From assembly GCA_025363655.1 (NCBI GenBank), contig JANYDK010000049.1, positions 1 through 64,000 of the forward strand: a stretch of DNA of 64,000 bases, written 5' to 3'. Made by a program: the position numbers and the translations under genes. Positions 36,529 to 45,147 of this stretch are shown in pieces; position 1 is the stretch's first letter; each line of letters opens with the position of its first letter. This DNA is from Deltaproteobacteria bacterium (lineage in GTDB: Bacteria > Myxococcota_A > Polyangia > Polyangiales > JADJMO01). The notes beneath the pieces are model-generated. The model had not been told where the DNA came from. It saw nothing but the letters and a program-made list of their open reading frames with translations, and made no database searches.

Positions 36529-37157
36529 TGCGCACCATTCTCATCGGTCCGCCCGGCGCCGGCAAAGGCACGCAAGCGAAGATCATCTGCGAGAAATACG
36601 GTATTCCGCAGATCTCGACGGGTGACATGCTCCGCGAGCACAAGCGGAACAAGACACCTCTAGGACTCGAGGCAGCGAAGGCGATGGACGCCGGCCTCCT
36701 CGTCCCCGACGCGGTCGTCATCGGCATGGTCGAAGAACGGCTGAAGGCCCCCGACGCGCAGCAGGGCTTCCTCTTCGACGGCTTCCCGCGGACCGTGCCT
36801 CAGGCCGAATCGCTCGAGGCGAGCCTCAAAAGGCTTGAATTGAAGCTCGACGGCGTCGTTCTCATCGACAACGTGCCCGACGATCTCATCGTCGAACGCA
36901 TCTGCGGTCGTCGCACCGACAAAACGACTGGACAGATCTATCACATTAAGTATAATCCGCCCCCCCTTGGCGCCGACCTCGACCATCGAGCCGACGACAA
37001 GGAGGAAACGGTTCGAAAGCGACTGACCGAGTATCACGCTCAAACAGCCGCTTTGATCCCCTTCTACGAGTCGCGCGGTTTGCTCCGTCGCGTCCACGGA
37101 GTGGGGGAGATGTCTGCAATCACCGAGCAGATGCTCGCGGCCCTGCAGGCGAAGTAG
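36528..37157 (+). CDS. adk: Adenylate kinase
   Basis: Interconverts ATP, ADP and AMP; 209 aa. Walker A GPPGAGKGTQA lies near the N-terminus, followed by ISTGDMLRE, the DGFPRTVPQA segment and a long LID (CGRRTDKTTGQIYHIKYNPP). The LID lacks the four-Cys zinc site of Gram-positive enzymes. A strong ribosome site (GAGGAGGG) lies inside the end of secY; the ATG overlaps that gene's stop, with a GTG three bases earlier as an alternative. The map gene often found after adk is missing. Confidence 0.97.
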   Translation: MRTILIGPPGAGKGTQAKIICEKYGIPQISTGDMLREHKRNKTPLGLEAAKAMDAGLLVPDAVVIGMVEERLKAPDAQQGFLFDGFPRTVPQAESLEASLKRLELKLDGVVLIDNVPDDLIVERICGRRTDKTTGQIYHIKYNPPPLGADLDHRADDKEETVRKRLTEYHAQTAALIPFYESRGLLRRVHGVGEMSAITEQMLAALQAK

Positions 37158-37175
37158 CCACCACCGCATCGTGTG

Positions 37176-37415
37176 ATGGCGAACGAAGAAACCCTCGGAG
37201 GAACGATCGAAGAAGCTCTCCCTAGCGCCTTGTATCGAGTGAAGTTGGACGACGGCTCCGTGTTGGTCGCCGGCCTCTCCACCGAAGCGCGAAGGACGCT
37301 CATCAAGATCGCCCCCGGGGATCGCGTCTCCGTCTCACGGAGCCCCTTCGATCCCACCCGTGGAAAGATCCTCGGGAAGCGAATCATCCCCTCCCGTCAG
37401 GGAGGCGCTTCCTAG
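37176..37415 (+). CDS. infA: Translation initiation factor IF-1
   Basis: An S1-type OB-fold protein of 79 aa that blocks the A site during initiation. Conserved core: GTIEEALPSALYRVKLDDGSVLVAGLS, RTLIKIAPGDRVSVSRSPFDPTRGKIL. Slightly longer than E. coli IF-1 (72 aa) and more divergent than the neighbouring ribosomal proteins. No Shine-Dalgarno sequence is visible before the ATG; a GTG sits one codon upstream. Confidence 0.93.
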   Translation: MANEETLGGTIEEALPSALYRVKLDDGSVLVAGLSTEARRTLIKIAPGDRVSVSRSPFDPTRGKILGKRIIPSRQGGAS

Positions 37416-37457
37416 CCAGTCTCTGAGTACGAAGATCAGTTTGCCGGAGAATTTCCC

Positions 37458-37574
37458 ATGAAGGTCCGTCCTTCCGTCAAGAGAATCTGCGCGAAGTGCA
37501 AAGTCGTCCGCCGCCGCGGCGTCGTTCGCGTGATTTGTGAGAATCCCAAGCACAAGCAGCGTCAGGGGAACTAG
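37458..37574 (+). CDS. rpmJ: 50S ribosomal protein L36, zinc-binding form
   Basis: Only 38 aa: [17 protein letters not shown], then an Arg-rich stretch and [14 protein letters not shown]. The zinc ligands of the C+ form are all present (Cys11, Cys14, Cys27, His32). GGAGAA lies about 8 bases upstream of the ATG. rpsM starts two bases after its stop. The position between infA and rpsM is the classical one. Confidence 0.97.
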   Translation: MKVRPSVKRICAKCKVVRRRGVVRVICENPKHKQRQGN

Positions 37575-37576
37575 TC

Positions 37577-37978
37577 ATGGCTCGTATCGCAGGCGTCGAC
37601 CTCCCGAACCGCAAGCACATCGTCATCTCCCTCCGGTACCTCTACGGCATCGGCCCGACCACCGCGCGCGAGATCTGCGCGAAGACGGGCATCCCGGAGA
37701 ACAAGATGTCCGACGAGCTGTCGGACGCGGACATCAAGAAGATCCGCGACATCCTCGAAGCCGACTACAAGGTCGAGGGCGACCTGCGCCGCGAAGTGCA
37801 GATGAACATCAAGCGCCTGATGGACCTCGGTTGCTACCGCGGTCTCCGTCACCGCAAGGGCCTTCCGGTCCACGGCCAGCGCACGCACACCAACGCCCGC
37901 ACCCGCAAGGGTCCGCGCAAGGGCATGCTCGCCCGCGGCGGCGGCGGTGGCACTCCGCGTCCCGCCGGCAAGTCGTGA
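37577..37978 (+). CDS. rpsM: 30S ribosomal protein S13
   Basis: S13, 133 aa, of the 30S head, contacting 50S and P-site tRNA. Recognised by [56 protein letters not shown]-type sequence and [20 protein letters not shown] ribosome site. Confidence 0.98.
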   Translation: MARIAGVDLPNRKHIVISLRYLYGIGPTTAREICAKTGIPENKMSDELSDADIKKIRDILEADYKVEGDLRREVQMNIKRLMDLGCYRGLRHRKGLPVHGQRTHTNARTRKGPRKGMLARGGGGGTPRPAGKS

Positions 37979-38022
37979 TCCTCGTTTTCACTAGCTAGTA
38001 GAAGAGCAGGAAGCAGCATCCC

Positions 38023-38436
38023 ATGGCATCAGCGAAGACGAGCGCCGCCCCGGCGGCGGGTGGCAAGCAGAAGAAGAAGGTCCGCAAGAACATTGCGACC
38101 GGAATCGCTCACATCCAGTCGACCTTCAACAACACGATCGTCACGATCACCGACGTCAATGGCAACGCCATCTCGTGGTCGTCGGCGGGGTCGCGTGGCT
38201 TCAAAGGCTCGCGCAAGTCGACGCCGTTCGCCGCCCAGCTCGCCGCCGAAGAGGCCGCGCGCAAGGCGCAAGAGCACGGCGTTCGTTCGGTCGCCGTCTT
38301 CGTCAAGGGCCCGGGCGCCGGTCGCGAGAGCGCCCTCCGCGCGCTGCAGACGGCTGGCTTCAAGGTCACGCTCATCCGTGACGTGACGCCGATCCCGCAC
38401 AACGGCTGCCGCCCCCCGAAGCGCCGCCGCGTCTAG
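38023..38436 (+). CDS. rpsK: 30S ribosomal protein S11
   Basis: S11, 137 aa, of the 30S platform. Conserved segments: [46 protein letters not shown] and the C-terminal [18 protein letters not shown]. About 20 residues at the N-terminus are rich in Ala, Ser and Lys. Confidence 0.98.
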   Translation: MASAKTSAAPAAGGKQKKKVRKNIATGIAHIQSTFNNTIVTITDVNGNAISWSSAGSRGFKGSRKSTPFAAQLAAEEAARKAQEHGVRSVAVFVKGPGAGRESALRALQTAGFKVTLIRDVTPIPHNGCRPPKRRRV

Positions 38437-38441
38437 TCTCA

Positions 38442-38459
38442 CCCCGCCTATGGGCGGGG
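38442..38459 (+). repeat. Hairpin between rpsK and rpsD
   Basis: CCCCGCC-TATG-GGCGGGG, a perfect seven-base stem with a four-base loop, directly after the rpsK stop and followed by a C-rich stretch. No T run. It lies in the leader of rpsD (S4), a classical autoregulator of the alpha operon, so a regulatory or processing role is conceivable. Confidence 0.45.
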
Positions 38460-38545
38460 CCCCCAAGGGTGTGGCCCATACGGGTCCTCCGCCTTCCTGT
38501 TTGCCCGTTCTTCTCTCCCGCTAGTCGCTTCTGGAGAATTGAGTC

Positions 38546-39175
38546 ATGGCTCGTTACATCGGTCCCGTTTGCAAGCTCTGCCGCCGCGAGGGGATGAAGC
38601 TCTATCTCAAGGCCGATCGCTGCTACAGCGAGAAGTGCTCGATCACGCGTCGACCGAAGCCCCCGGGCGTTCACGGCGACAAGCGCGTGAAGCTCTCGGA
38701 GTACGGCCTGCGTCTGCGCGAGAAGCAGAAGGTGCGTCGTATCTACGGCGTCCTCGAGCGCCAGTTCCGTCGCTACTTCGCGTCGGCCGATCGCACCAAG
38801 GGCCGCACCGGTGAGAACCTCATCGGCGTCCTCGAGCGTCGCCTCGACAACATCGTGCACCGGATGGGCTTCGGCGGCTCGCGCAACGAGGCGCGTCAGC
38901 TCGTCCTCCACAAGCACGTGCTGGTCAACGGCAAGCGCGTCAACATCCCGAGCTACCAGGTCCGCGCGGGTGAGGTCATCACCATCCGCGAGCAGGCCCG
39001 CGCGCAGAAGCGCATCGAGACCGCCCTCGCCGCGAGCGAAGCGCGTCCCCAGTTGACCTGGCTCGAGGTCGACAAGAAGAACTTCACGGGCACCGTCAAG
39101 GCGCTCCCCGTTCGCGAAGAGCTGAACGAGCCCGCCATCCGCGAGCAGTACATCGTCGAGTACTACTCCCGCTAA
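38546..39175 (+). CDS. rpsD: 30S ribosomal protein S4, zinc-site type
   Basis: S4, 209 aa, a primary 16S rRNA binder and nucleator of 30S assembly. The N-terminus keeps all four zinc-ligand cysteines at positions 9, 12, 26 and 31 (CKLC...CYSEKC), exactly the Thermus-type spacing that E. coli has lost. The S4 domain follows (RLDNIVHRMGFGGSRNEARQLVLH). GGAGAA precedes the ATG. Confidence 0.98.
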   Translation: MARYIGPVCKLCRREGMKLYLKADRCYSEKCSITRRPKPPGVHGDKRVKLSEYGLRLREKQKVRRIYGVLERQFRRYFASADRTKGRTGENLIGVLERRLDNIVHRMGFGGSRNEARQLVLHKHVLVNGKRVNIPSYQVRAGEVITIREQARAQKRIETALAASEARPQLTWLEVDKKNFTGTVKALPVREELNEPAIREQYIVEYYSR

Positions 39176-39200
39176 TCACCAGGGGCATTCGCCCGAACGT

Positions 39201-39229
39201 ACGCCGCGTCGAATCCCACGACGCGGCGT
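39201..39229 (+). repeat. Long perfect hairpin between rpsD and rpoA
   Basis: ACGCCGCGTCG-AATCCCA-CGACGCGGCGT: an 11-base perfect stem with a seven-base loop, extendable by about three further pairs past one mismatch. It sits 25 bases after the rpsD stop, with no T run after it. A partial terminator or regulatory structure that lowers the rpoA/rplQ dose is possible. Confidence 0.55.
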
Positions 39230-39295
39230 TCGTACATCGCGTGCAACGCCGATATGGGGTCTAGGTAGGCGCTGCATCGCAAAGGAGACACGGAC

Positions 39296-40333
39296 ATGAG
39301 CACTGCTACGAACCCGCAAGTCGCCCGCAACTGGCACGAGATGATTCGGCCGAAGGTGTTGGATTCGGAGGAGGACACCCTCACCGAGTTCTACGGCAAG
39401 TTCACCTGCGAGCCCCTCGAGCGCGGCTTCGGCATCACCCTCGGCAACTCGCTCCGTCGCGTGCTTCTCTCGTCGCTCCAGGGCGCGGCCATCACCGCCG
39501 TCCGCTTCGAGAAGGCCCTCCACGAGTTCACGACCATCCCCGACGTCGTCGAGGACGTGACCGACATCATCCTCAACCTCAAGGAAGTCGTCCTCGCGGC
39601 GCAGGGCTCCAAGCTCTCGTACACCGTGCAGATCGACAAAGAGGGTCCGGGGCCGGTCTACGCGAAAGACCTCCAGCTCAACGACGGGCTCAAGGTCCTC
39701 AACCCCGACCACCTCGTCTGCACGCTCGACAAGAAGGGTCCCTTCCGCGCCGAGCTCACCATCGGCATCGGCCGCGGGTACGTGCCGGCCGAGCGCAACA
39801 AGTCGCCCTCGATGCCGATCGGCACCATCCCGGTCGACTCGCTCTTCAGCCCCGTCCGTCGCGTGAACTACACGGTGACGAACGCCCGCGTCGGTCAGCA
39901 GACCGACTACGACAAGCTCACCCTCGAGGTCTGGACGAACGGCAGCGTGCGTCCGCAGGACGGCGTTGCCTTCGCCGCGAAGATCCTCAAGGAGCAGCTC
40001 AACATCTTCATCAACTTCGAAGAGAACGAAGAGCAGGCCTACGTCGCCTCGATCAGCGACGACGAGCCGCCGAACGAGAACCTCTTCCGCTCCGTCGACG
40101 AGCTCGAACTCTCGGTCCGCTCGGCGAACTGCCTGCAGAACGCCAACATCTCGCTCATCGGCGAGCTGGTGCAGAAGACCGAGCAGGACATGCTCAAGAC
40201 GAAGAACTTCGGTCGCAAGTCGCTGAAGGAGATCAAAGAGATCCTCCAGCAGATGGGGCTCAGCCTCGGCATGCGAATCGACAACTGGCCCCAGATGTAC
40301 GAGCGCTGGAAGGCGCAGCAGAACCAGGCCTGA
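39296..40333 (+). CDS. rpoA: RNA polymerase alpha subunit
   Basis: Alpha subunit, 345 aa: the N-terminal domain for dimerisation and beta/beta' assembly ([26 protein letters not shown]) and the C-terminal domain that binds UP elements and activators ([24 protein letters not shown]). AAAGGAGA ribosome site. Normal length, slightly long linker. Confidence 0.98.
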   Translation: MSTATNPQVARNWHEMIRPKVLDSEEDTLTEFYGKFTCEPLERGFGITLGNSLRRVLLSSLQGAAITAVRFEKALHEFTTIPDVVEDVTDIILNLKEVVLAAQGSKLSYTVQIDKEGPGPVYAKDLQLNDGLKVLNPDHLVCTLDKKGPFRAELTIGIGRGYVPAERNKSPSMPIGTIPVDSLFSPVRRVNYTVTNARVGQQTDYDKLTLEVWTNGSVRPQDGVAFAAKILKEQLNIFINFEENEEQAYVASISDDEPPNENLFRSVDELELSVRSANCLQNANISLIGELVQKTEQDMLKTKNFGRKSLKEIKEILQQMGLSLGMRIDNWPQMYERWKAQQNQA

Positions 40334-40356
40334 TTCTCGCCTGAGTAACTAGTTTC

Positions 40357-40382
40357 GCCAAAGCTTGCGTTGCAACTTTGGC
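40357..40382 (+). repeat. Hairpin between rpoA and rplQ
   Basis: GCCAAAGCTTGC-GT-T-GCAACTTTGGC: eleven paired bases with one bulged C and a three-base loop, 24 bases after the rpoA stop and about 54 before the rplQ start. It is followed by CGCC rather than a T run. Confidence 0.5.
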
Positions 40383-40435
40383 CGCCTCGGTCAATCTCGC
40401 TTCGCTCGGTTGCCGAAGCACTTGGAGTACGTGTC

Positions 40436-40927
40436 ATGCGCCACCAGAAGTCCGGCAGGAAATTCGATCGTACAGCGTCGAGCCGACGCGCCATGTTCCG
40501 CAACCTCGCGGCGAACCTCGTCCTGCACGAGCGCATCGAGACCACCGAAGCGAAGGCCAAGGAGCTGCGTCGCGTGGCCGAGAAGCTCGTCACCAAGGCG
40601 ACTCGCCTCGGGAAGGTGGCGTTCACGCCGCAGGCCGACCTGAAGCCGGCGGAGAAGGCCTTGCGCCTTCACGCCACGCGTCTCGTCAGCTCGTTCATCC
40701 AACGCTTCGGCGTCCGGACCAACCCGGGCGGCGAGCACGAGAAGATCGACCTCGTCGAAAAGCTCTTCACCGACCTCGCCAGGCGCTTCGAAGGGCGTCC
40801 GGGCGGGTTCACGCGCACCATCAAGCTGGGGCCGCGTCGCGGCGACGGCGCTCCGCTCGTGCTCATCGAGTGGGTGGTGAAGCCGGAGCCGAAGGCCGTC
40901 GCCGTCGTCGAGGCCGCCAAGGCCTGA
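40436..40927 (+). CDS. rplQ: 50S ribosomal protein L17
   Basis: L17, 163 aa. Recognised by [45 protein letters not shown]-type sequence at the N-terminus; the rest is longer and more divergent than E. coli L17 (127 aa), ending in an Ala/Val tail (VAVVEAAKA). TTGGAG precedes this ATG; the longer frame from 40370 has none. Last gene of the alpha operon. Confidence 0.96.
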   Translation: MRHQKSGRKFDRTASSRRAMFRNLAANLVLHERIETTEAKAKELRRVAEKLVTKATRLGKVAFTPQADLKPAEKALRLHATRLVSSFIQRFGVRTNPGGEHEKIDLVEKLFTDLARRFEGRPGGFTRTIKLGPRRGDGAPLVLIEWVVKPEPKAVAVVEAAKA

Positions 40928-40966
40928 ATCGCGCGGGCGCTTCGGCGCCTGTCGAAGTCACGAAGG

Positions 40967-40994
40967 GGCGTCGCTCGCGAGGGCGGCGCCTTTT
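40967..40994 (+). terminator. Terminator after rplQ
   Basis: GGCGTCGCTC-GCGA-GGGCGGCGCC with two G-T wobble pairs, closing on a GCGA tetraloop and followed by TTTT. The upstream arm is preceded by CGAAG, so the T run can also pair, as in the terminator after rpsS. It ends the long rplV-rplQ block. Confidence 0.75.
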
Positions 40995-41035
40995 CGCGTT
41001 TGCTGCGCTGGAACATTATTTCAGGCCGTAACGCG

Positions 41036-41061
41036 CTCGTCGCTGGACAGACCACGACGAG
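41036..41061. repeat. Inverted repeat upstream of the Trp-rich lipoprotein gene
   Basis: CTCGTCG, twelve bases, CGACGAG: a perfect seven-base inverted repeat about 100 bases before the start of the lipoprotein gene, in a locally less GC-rich stretch (ACATTATTTC just before it). Possible operator; no promoter could be assigned with confidence. The remainder of 40995-41161 holds nothing else. Confidence 0.3.
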
Positions 41062-41161
41062 GTGCCACTTTGTGGCTCCCTCATCTACTTGCGCTCACTC
41101 GAACGCTGATCGAAAGTACCCGTACATCCCCCAGCCGGCGTGTCGGCTCTCGGAGGTTTTC

Positions 41162-43114
41162 ATGTCGAAGAATGCGTCTCGATTGGGCCCGGCGTGGTTG
41201 CTCCTCTGCACGGTGTCGCTGGCGATGGCTTGTGGCTCCAGCGGCGACAGCGGCGGCGGTGATCCCGATGGTTCGGCCAATCCGGATGGCGGCCCGGGCG
41301 TCGACAGTGCGCCGCCTCCCGCGACGGTCGGAGTCTTCAACGAAGACTTCAGCTGGAAGGGCAAGCACGCGGCTGTCCTCAACAGCGGCAAGGGCACCGC
41401 GGTGTGGTGGAACGCCGACAATTGGGACGTCACCGGCGACACGCACGCGATCGGCGTGATGGGTGAGTGGTACTCGAAGCCGACGCCGAACGCGGCTGGC
41501 GGCACCACCGACACCAACAGCGGTCATGCGATCTACGTGCACAAGGCGGCGAAGCCTTGCGAGTTCTCGTCGACCACGGTCTGCGAGAGCGGCTACGACG
41601 ACGCGACGCTCGTTCCCGGCGGCGATGGCTCGCCTGGCGTCGGCGTCATGCACCTCGACGAGCAAGACATCATCGGCGCACGCTTGCGCAATCCGATCAG
41701 CATCACCGAAGACAAGCCTGGCATCGTCCGTCTCCGCGCGCCGCGCTTCGTGACGATGGGTCACTGGTGGGAAATCGGCCTCACGCCGGCTGATCGCGTG
41801 ATCGGCTCCGAGAACACCGTCGTCGAGAGCCAAGGGCAGGGCGATGGCCTCGCGGGCGTCGGCGATCCGCCGAACGAGCCGGGCAAGGGCGCCGGTCCGG
41901 GGCACGATCCGCAGGAAGAGTCGTTCAACGTCGTCGTCACCGGATCGATGGATCACGCGTGCGAGACCGAAGGATCGCTCGAGGGCTCGCTCACGCGCCT
42001 GGCGGTCAAGTCGCTGGTGAAGAACGGCAAGGCCGCAGGTGGCTTCAAGGCCGAGACCGGCATTCGCTACAACACCTGGACCCCGAAGAGCATCTTCGAC
42101 GACGCGTTCCACGGCACCTACGCGAAGGATCTGATTCGCCCTGGCCTCGACGGTCGCACGAAGCTGCCGGCGTCGTTCCTCAAGGGGGACAAGACCGAAG
42201 ATCCGATCAAGGTCGCGGCCGCCAACGTCGCCGATCAGTACAACCTCTATCTCTGGCAGTTCGAGTTCCGGCCGAGCGGCGTCGACGTCAAGGCCGACCT
42301 CAACGACGGGGCCGGGCTCGTGCTCCTCGAGCACTTCAACCTCGGCGTGCCGTGGAACAGCGTCTACGTGCACTTGATGACGGTGGCGTACCAGAACGAT
42401 CACCATCCGCAGGTCGAGAAGGGTTGCCCGTATCTTCCGGTGCCGTTCACGCAGCGCGAGATGCGCTTCCGCACCATCACCATCGGGCCGGTGCAGTACA
42501 CCAAGACGGCGATTTTTCCGCCGGACGGCGCGCCCACCGACGCGTCGGGCAACGTCATGCTCTGCGACGGCAAGAGCTGCGGTCGTTGGATGCGTTACGA
42601 CATGCGTGACACGCACAACTTCGGCGCGCCCGACTCGGTCACCGTCGGTGGCGTGGCGAGCATGCTCCCGAAGGCGAATCCTGCGAAATTCTCCTTCGTC
42701 AGCGACTACGCGCACGGGTCGAACGGTCACTTCGAGGGAGGGCTGCCGGCCGAGCCGTCGTTCGATCTCTACGTGCCGATAAGCGACGACGTGAAAGGCG
42801 CGAAGGCGGCGAACTTCGTCTACAACGCGATGGGCGCGAAGGGCGTCGCCAACCTGATCGTCAACGGGCACGCGGTCGGCGTGCTCCCCACCGCCGACAG
42901 CGTCGTCGGCGCTTCGGTGAAGAACGACATCCACGTCGATCCGGGATGCCCGGCCTACGACTGCATGTCGGTTCGTCGCTCGCTCGCGATCGATCCGGCA
43001 CTCCTCACCAAGGACGCAGCCGGCGGCTTGGCGCACATCCAGGTGGTGTTCGATCCGAAGCAGCTCGGCAGCGGAACCTTCATCGATCGGATCCAGCTCG
43101 AGCTCTTGCAGTGA
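41162..43114 (+). CDS. Large Trp-rich secreted lipoprotein, unknown family
   Basis: A 650-aa lipoprotein: signal peptide with lipobox LAMAC (Cys24), then a Ser/Gly/Asp/Pro-rich linker (about 25-55). GGAGG 6 bases upstream fixes the ATG. The mature part is beta-rich with clustered tryptophans (WKGKH, VWWNADNWD, EWYSK, GHWWEIG), several cysteines and histidines (NDHHPQVEKGC, GHDPQEE). I do not recognise the family. The next gene, a di-haem MauG/cytochrome-c-peroxidase-type lipoprotein, starts inside its stop codon (GTGA), so the two are translationally coupled and probably form a pair on the same membrane face. It might be a substrate or partner of the haem enzyme; this is inference. Confidence 0.75.
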   Translation: MSKNASRLGPAWLLLCTVSLAMACGSSGDSGGGDPDGSANPDGGPGVDSAPPPATVGVFNEDFSWKGKHAAVLNSGKGTAVWWNADNWDVTGDTHAIGVMGEWYSKPTPNAAGGTTDTNSGHAIYVHKAAKPCEFSSTTVCESGYDDATLVPGGDGSPGVGVMHLDEQDIIGARLRNPISITEDKPGIVRLRAPRFVTMGHWWEIGLTPADRVIGSENTVVESQGQGDGLAGVGDPPNEPGKGAGPGHDPQEESFNVVVTGSMDHACETEGSLEGSLTRLAVKSLVKNGKAAGGFKAETGIRYNTWTPKSIFDDAFHGTYAKDLIRPGLDGRTKLPASFLKGDKTEDPIKVAAANVADQYNLYLWQFEFRPSGVDVKADLNDGAGLVLLEHFNLGVPWNSVYVHLMTVAYQNDHHPQVEKGCPYLPVPFTQREMRFRTITIGPVQYTKTAIFPPDGAPTDASGNVMLCDGKSCGRWMRYDMRDTHNFGAPDSVTVGGVASMLPKANPAKFSFVSDYAHGSNGHFEGGLPAEPSFDLYVPISDDVKGAKAANFVYNAMGAKGVANLIVNGHAVGVLPTADSVVGASVKNDIHVDPGCPAYDCMSVRRSLAIDPALLTKDAAGGLAHIQVVFDPKQLGSGTFIDRIQLELLQ

Positions 43115-44445
43115 GCTTGCGCGTTCGCTGGGCAAGCCTCGCCGTCGCCGCCGCGCCCGTCGTCGGCGCTGCGGTTGCGGCTTGCCACGGCGGGTCCTCG
43201 TCGGGAGGGCAGGTCGAGCCGCCGGCCATCGGTTTCTCTGCCGAGTGCGAAGGGCTCGGCCTGCCGAAGAGCGATTGCGATCGGTGGTCGCACATGGCGC
43301 TACCGCCCGCGCTCCCGGCGGCGAAGGGCAATCGTTTCGCCGACGACGAGAACGCCGCCAAGCTCGGCTTCGCGCTCTTCTTCGATCTCGGCTCACTCAC
43401 GTCGTCGACCGAGAAGACCGAGCGCTGCTCCGACTGCCACACGCCCGAGCGTGACTTCGCCAACAACGTCGTGATGCCCACCGGCGCGGGCCTCGTGCAA
43501 CGCAACGCGCTGTCGCTCGTCAACGCTGCGCGCACGTACCCGCACTTCTGGGATGGACGCGCCGACTCGCTTTGGTCGCAGTCGCTCCTCACCATCGAGA
43601 ACGTCGACGAGATGCTCGGCACTCGACTCGGCGTCGCGCACGCGGTGGCGCGCTCGTACCGCGAGGCGTACGAGCTCGTCTTTGGCGCACTCCCCGACTT
43701 CTCCGACGCCGTTCGGTTTCCTGCGCAAGGAAAGCCGGGGATGCCGGAGTGGGAGGCGATGACGAAAGCGGATCGCGACGCGGTCACGCAGGTCTACGTC
43801 AACGTCGGCAAGTCGTTCGAGGCCTACCTCCGCAAGATTGCGGCGGGACGCTCGGCGGTCGATCGCTTCATCGTCGGCGAGAGCGCTGCGTTGTCGACGA
43901 GGGCGAAGCTCGGTTTGCGTCTCTTCACGCTGAACGGCTGCCTCGATTGTCACTCCGGTCCGAACCTCAGTGACGGGCTCTATCACGGGCTCGACCTTCC
44001 GTTGCCGACCTACCCGCCGTTTCGCGCCAAGTCGGGCGCCGATCGCGGGCGTGCGCAGGGACTCGAGTTCCTCCAAGCCTCCGAGTTCAATTCGCTCTCG
44101 CCGTACTTCGACCGCCCTGCCGGTGAGACGCCGCGGATGGAGGAGGAGTTGGTGCCGATGCCCGACGGCATGTTCCTCACGCCGAGCCTGCGCAACGTCG
44201 GCGACACGGCGCCGTATGGGCACAACGGGGTCTTTGCGACGTTGGATGCAGTGGTTCGCTTTCACCTCGCGGGCGGTGGGCCAAGCGGGCACGAGCTGAC
44301 CGCGCATACGCTCTCCGAGGACGAGGTCGGGGCGCTGGTCGAATTCCTCCAGTCGCTGCGTGGCGACACGGCGCCCTTGCCGTGGTCGTTCTGGCCGAAG
44401 ATCGGCGGCGACGCCGGCGCCGACGGCTATCCCGACAGCGACTGA
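43111..44445 (+). CDS. Di-haem cytochrome c peroxidase/MauG-family lipoprotein
   Basis: A 444-aa exported haem protein starting at GTG inside the previous stop. The N-terminus is a signal peptide with lipobox VAAC (Cys25). Two c-type haem sites are present, CSDCH (106-110) and CLDCH (277-281), placed as in bacterial cytochrome c peroxidase/MauG proteins. The family motifs PHFWDGRADSLWSQ and TPSLRNVGDTAPYGHNG, with a likely distal His, are also visible. It either reduces hydrogen peroxide in the periplasm or, like MauG and MbnH, oxidises a partner protein. The coupled, Trp-rich upstream lipoprotein favours the second idea but does not prove it. Confidence 0.9.
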   Translation: MSLRVRWASLAVAAAPVVGAAVAACHGGSSSGGQVEPPAIGFSAECEGLGLPKSDCDRWSHMALPPALPAAKGNRFADDENAAKLGFALFFDLGSLTSSTEKTERCSDCHTPERDFANNVVMPTGAGLVQRNALSLVNAARTYPHFWDGRADSLWSQSLLTIENVDEMLGTRLGVAHAVARSYREAYELVFGALPDFSDAVRFPAQGKPGMPEWEAMTKADRDAVTQVYVNVGKSFEAYLRKIAAGRSAVDRFIVGESAALSTRAKLGLRLFTLNGCLDCHSGPNLSDGLYHGLDLPLPTYPPFRAKSGADRGRAQGLEFLQASEFNSLSPYFDRPAGETPRMEEELVPMPDGMFLTPSLRNVGDTAPYGHNGVFATLDAVVRFHLAGGGPSGHELTAHTLSEDEVGALVEFLQSLRGDTAPLPWSFWPKIGGDAGADGYPDSD

Positions 44446-44493
44446 AGCAAAAGACCCCGACGACCGCTCGACTGAAATTCCCACAAAAGATAA

Positions 44494-44511
44494 AAAGTGA
44501 CTTGTCACTTT
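44494..44511. promoter_or_regulatory. Palindromic operator upstream of the TetR gene
   Basis: AAAGTGAC-TT-GTCACTTT: a perfect eight-base inverted repeat in an unusually AT-rich patch 24 bases upstream of the TetR start. It overlaps the -35 element of the candidate promoter, the ideal place for autorepression by a TetR-family dimer. Confidence 0.72.
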
Positions 44512-44529
44512 ATTGGATGACGCTACTCT
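44502..44529 (+). promoter_or_regulatory. Promoter of the TetR-hydroxylase operon, leaderless configuration
   Basis: TTGTCA (44502-44507), 16-base spacer, TACTCT (44524-44529). Only six bases separate the -10 element from the ATG at 44536, so transcription should begin at or next to the start codon. No ribosome-binding site is present. Confidence 0.6.
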
Positions 44530-44535
44530 CTGGGC

Positions 44536-45147
44536 ATGGTTCGACGAACGCAGGCGGAGCGAAGGGCAGAGACGAGGCTGGCGCTGCTCGATGCGACGCT
44601 CGCGTGTCTCTCCGAGCTCGGCTACGCGCGCACCACGACGACCGAGGTGGTGCGTCGGGCCGAACTCTCGCAGGGGGCGCTCTTCGCACACTTCCCAACC
44701 AAGTCGGCGCTGGTGGCGGCGGCGGCAGAGCAGCTCTTCGGCGGTCTCATCGAGTCGTATCGACATGCGTTTCGTCGCGCGCCGAAGAGTGAACATCCGG
44801 CGAAGGTGGCGCTGAAGCGCCTTTGGGAGCTCTTCCTCGATCCGAAGCTGCGCGTCGTCTACCTGCTCTACGCCGAAGCGCCGATGGATCCCGAGCTGCA
44901 CGCGGCTTTGCGGCCGGTGGTCGAGAACCACACAGTGAACGTCCTCGAGCTGGCGACGGTGCTCTTTCCGGAGCTGGCGACGTCGGAGGAGAAGCGGGTC
45001 TTCTTCGAGACGGCGGTGTTCGCGATGCAGGGCGCGTCGTTGCAGCGCGCGGTCTACACCAACCCCAAGCACGAAAAGGCGATGCTCGCGCAGTTCGCGC
45101 GCATGGCCGAGGCGATGTTCTCCGAGAGCGAGGCGAAGGCGTCATGA
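44536..45147 (+). CDS. TetR/AcrR-family transcriptional regulator
   Basis: A 203-aa repressor. The N-terminal DNA-binding domain is typical (TRLALLDATLACLSELGYARTTTTEVVRRAELSQGALFAHFPTKSALV, a helix-turn-helix at about 30-55); the C-terminal helical ligand domain is not family-specific. It probably binds the palindrome at 44494-44511 and controls itself and the coupled hydroxylase-like gene, whose ATG overlaps its stop (ATGA). The ligand might be a lipid or fatty acid, given its partner; this is inference. Confidence 0.9.
   Translation: MVRRTQAERRAETRLALLDATLACLSELGYARTTTTEVVRRAELSQGALFAHFPTKSALVAAAAEQLFGGLIESYRHAFRRAPKSEHPAKVALKRLWELFLDPKLRVVYLLYAEAPMDPELHAALRPVVENHTVNVLELATVLFPELATSEEKRVFFETAVFAMQGASLQRAVYTNPKHEKAMLAQFARMAEAMFSESEAKAS

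Noticed and set aside
39230-39290. Promoter before rpoA
   Set aside because: Only a poor pair (GTGCAA, 15 bases, TAGGTA) could be found; not convincing enough to list.
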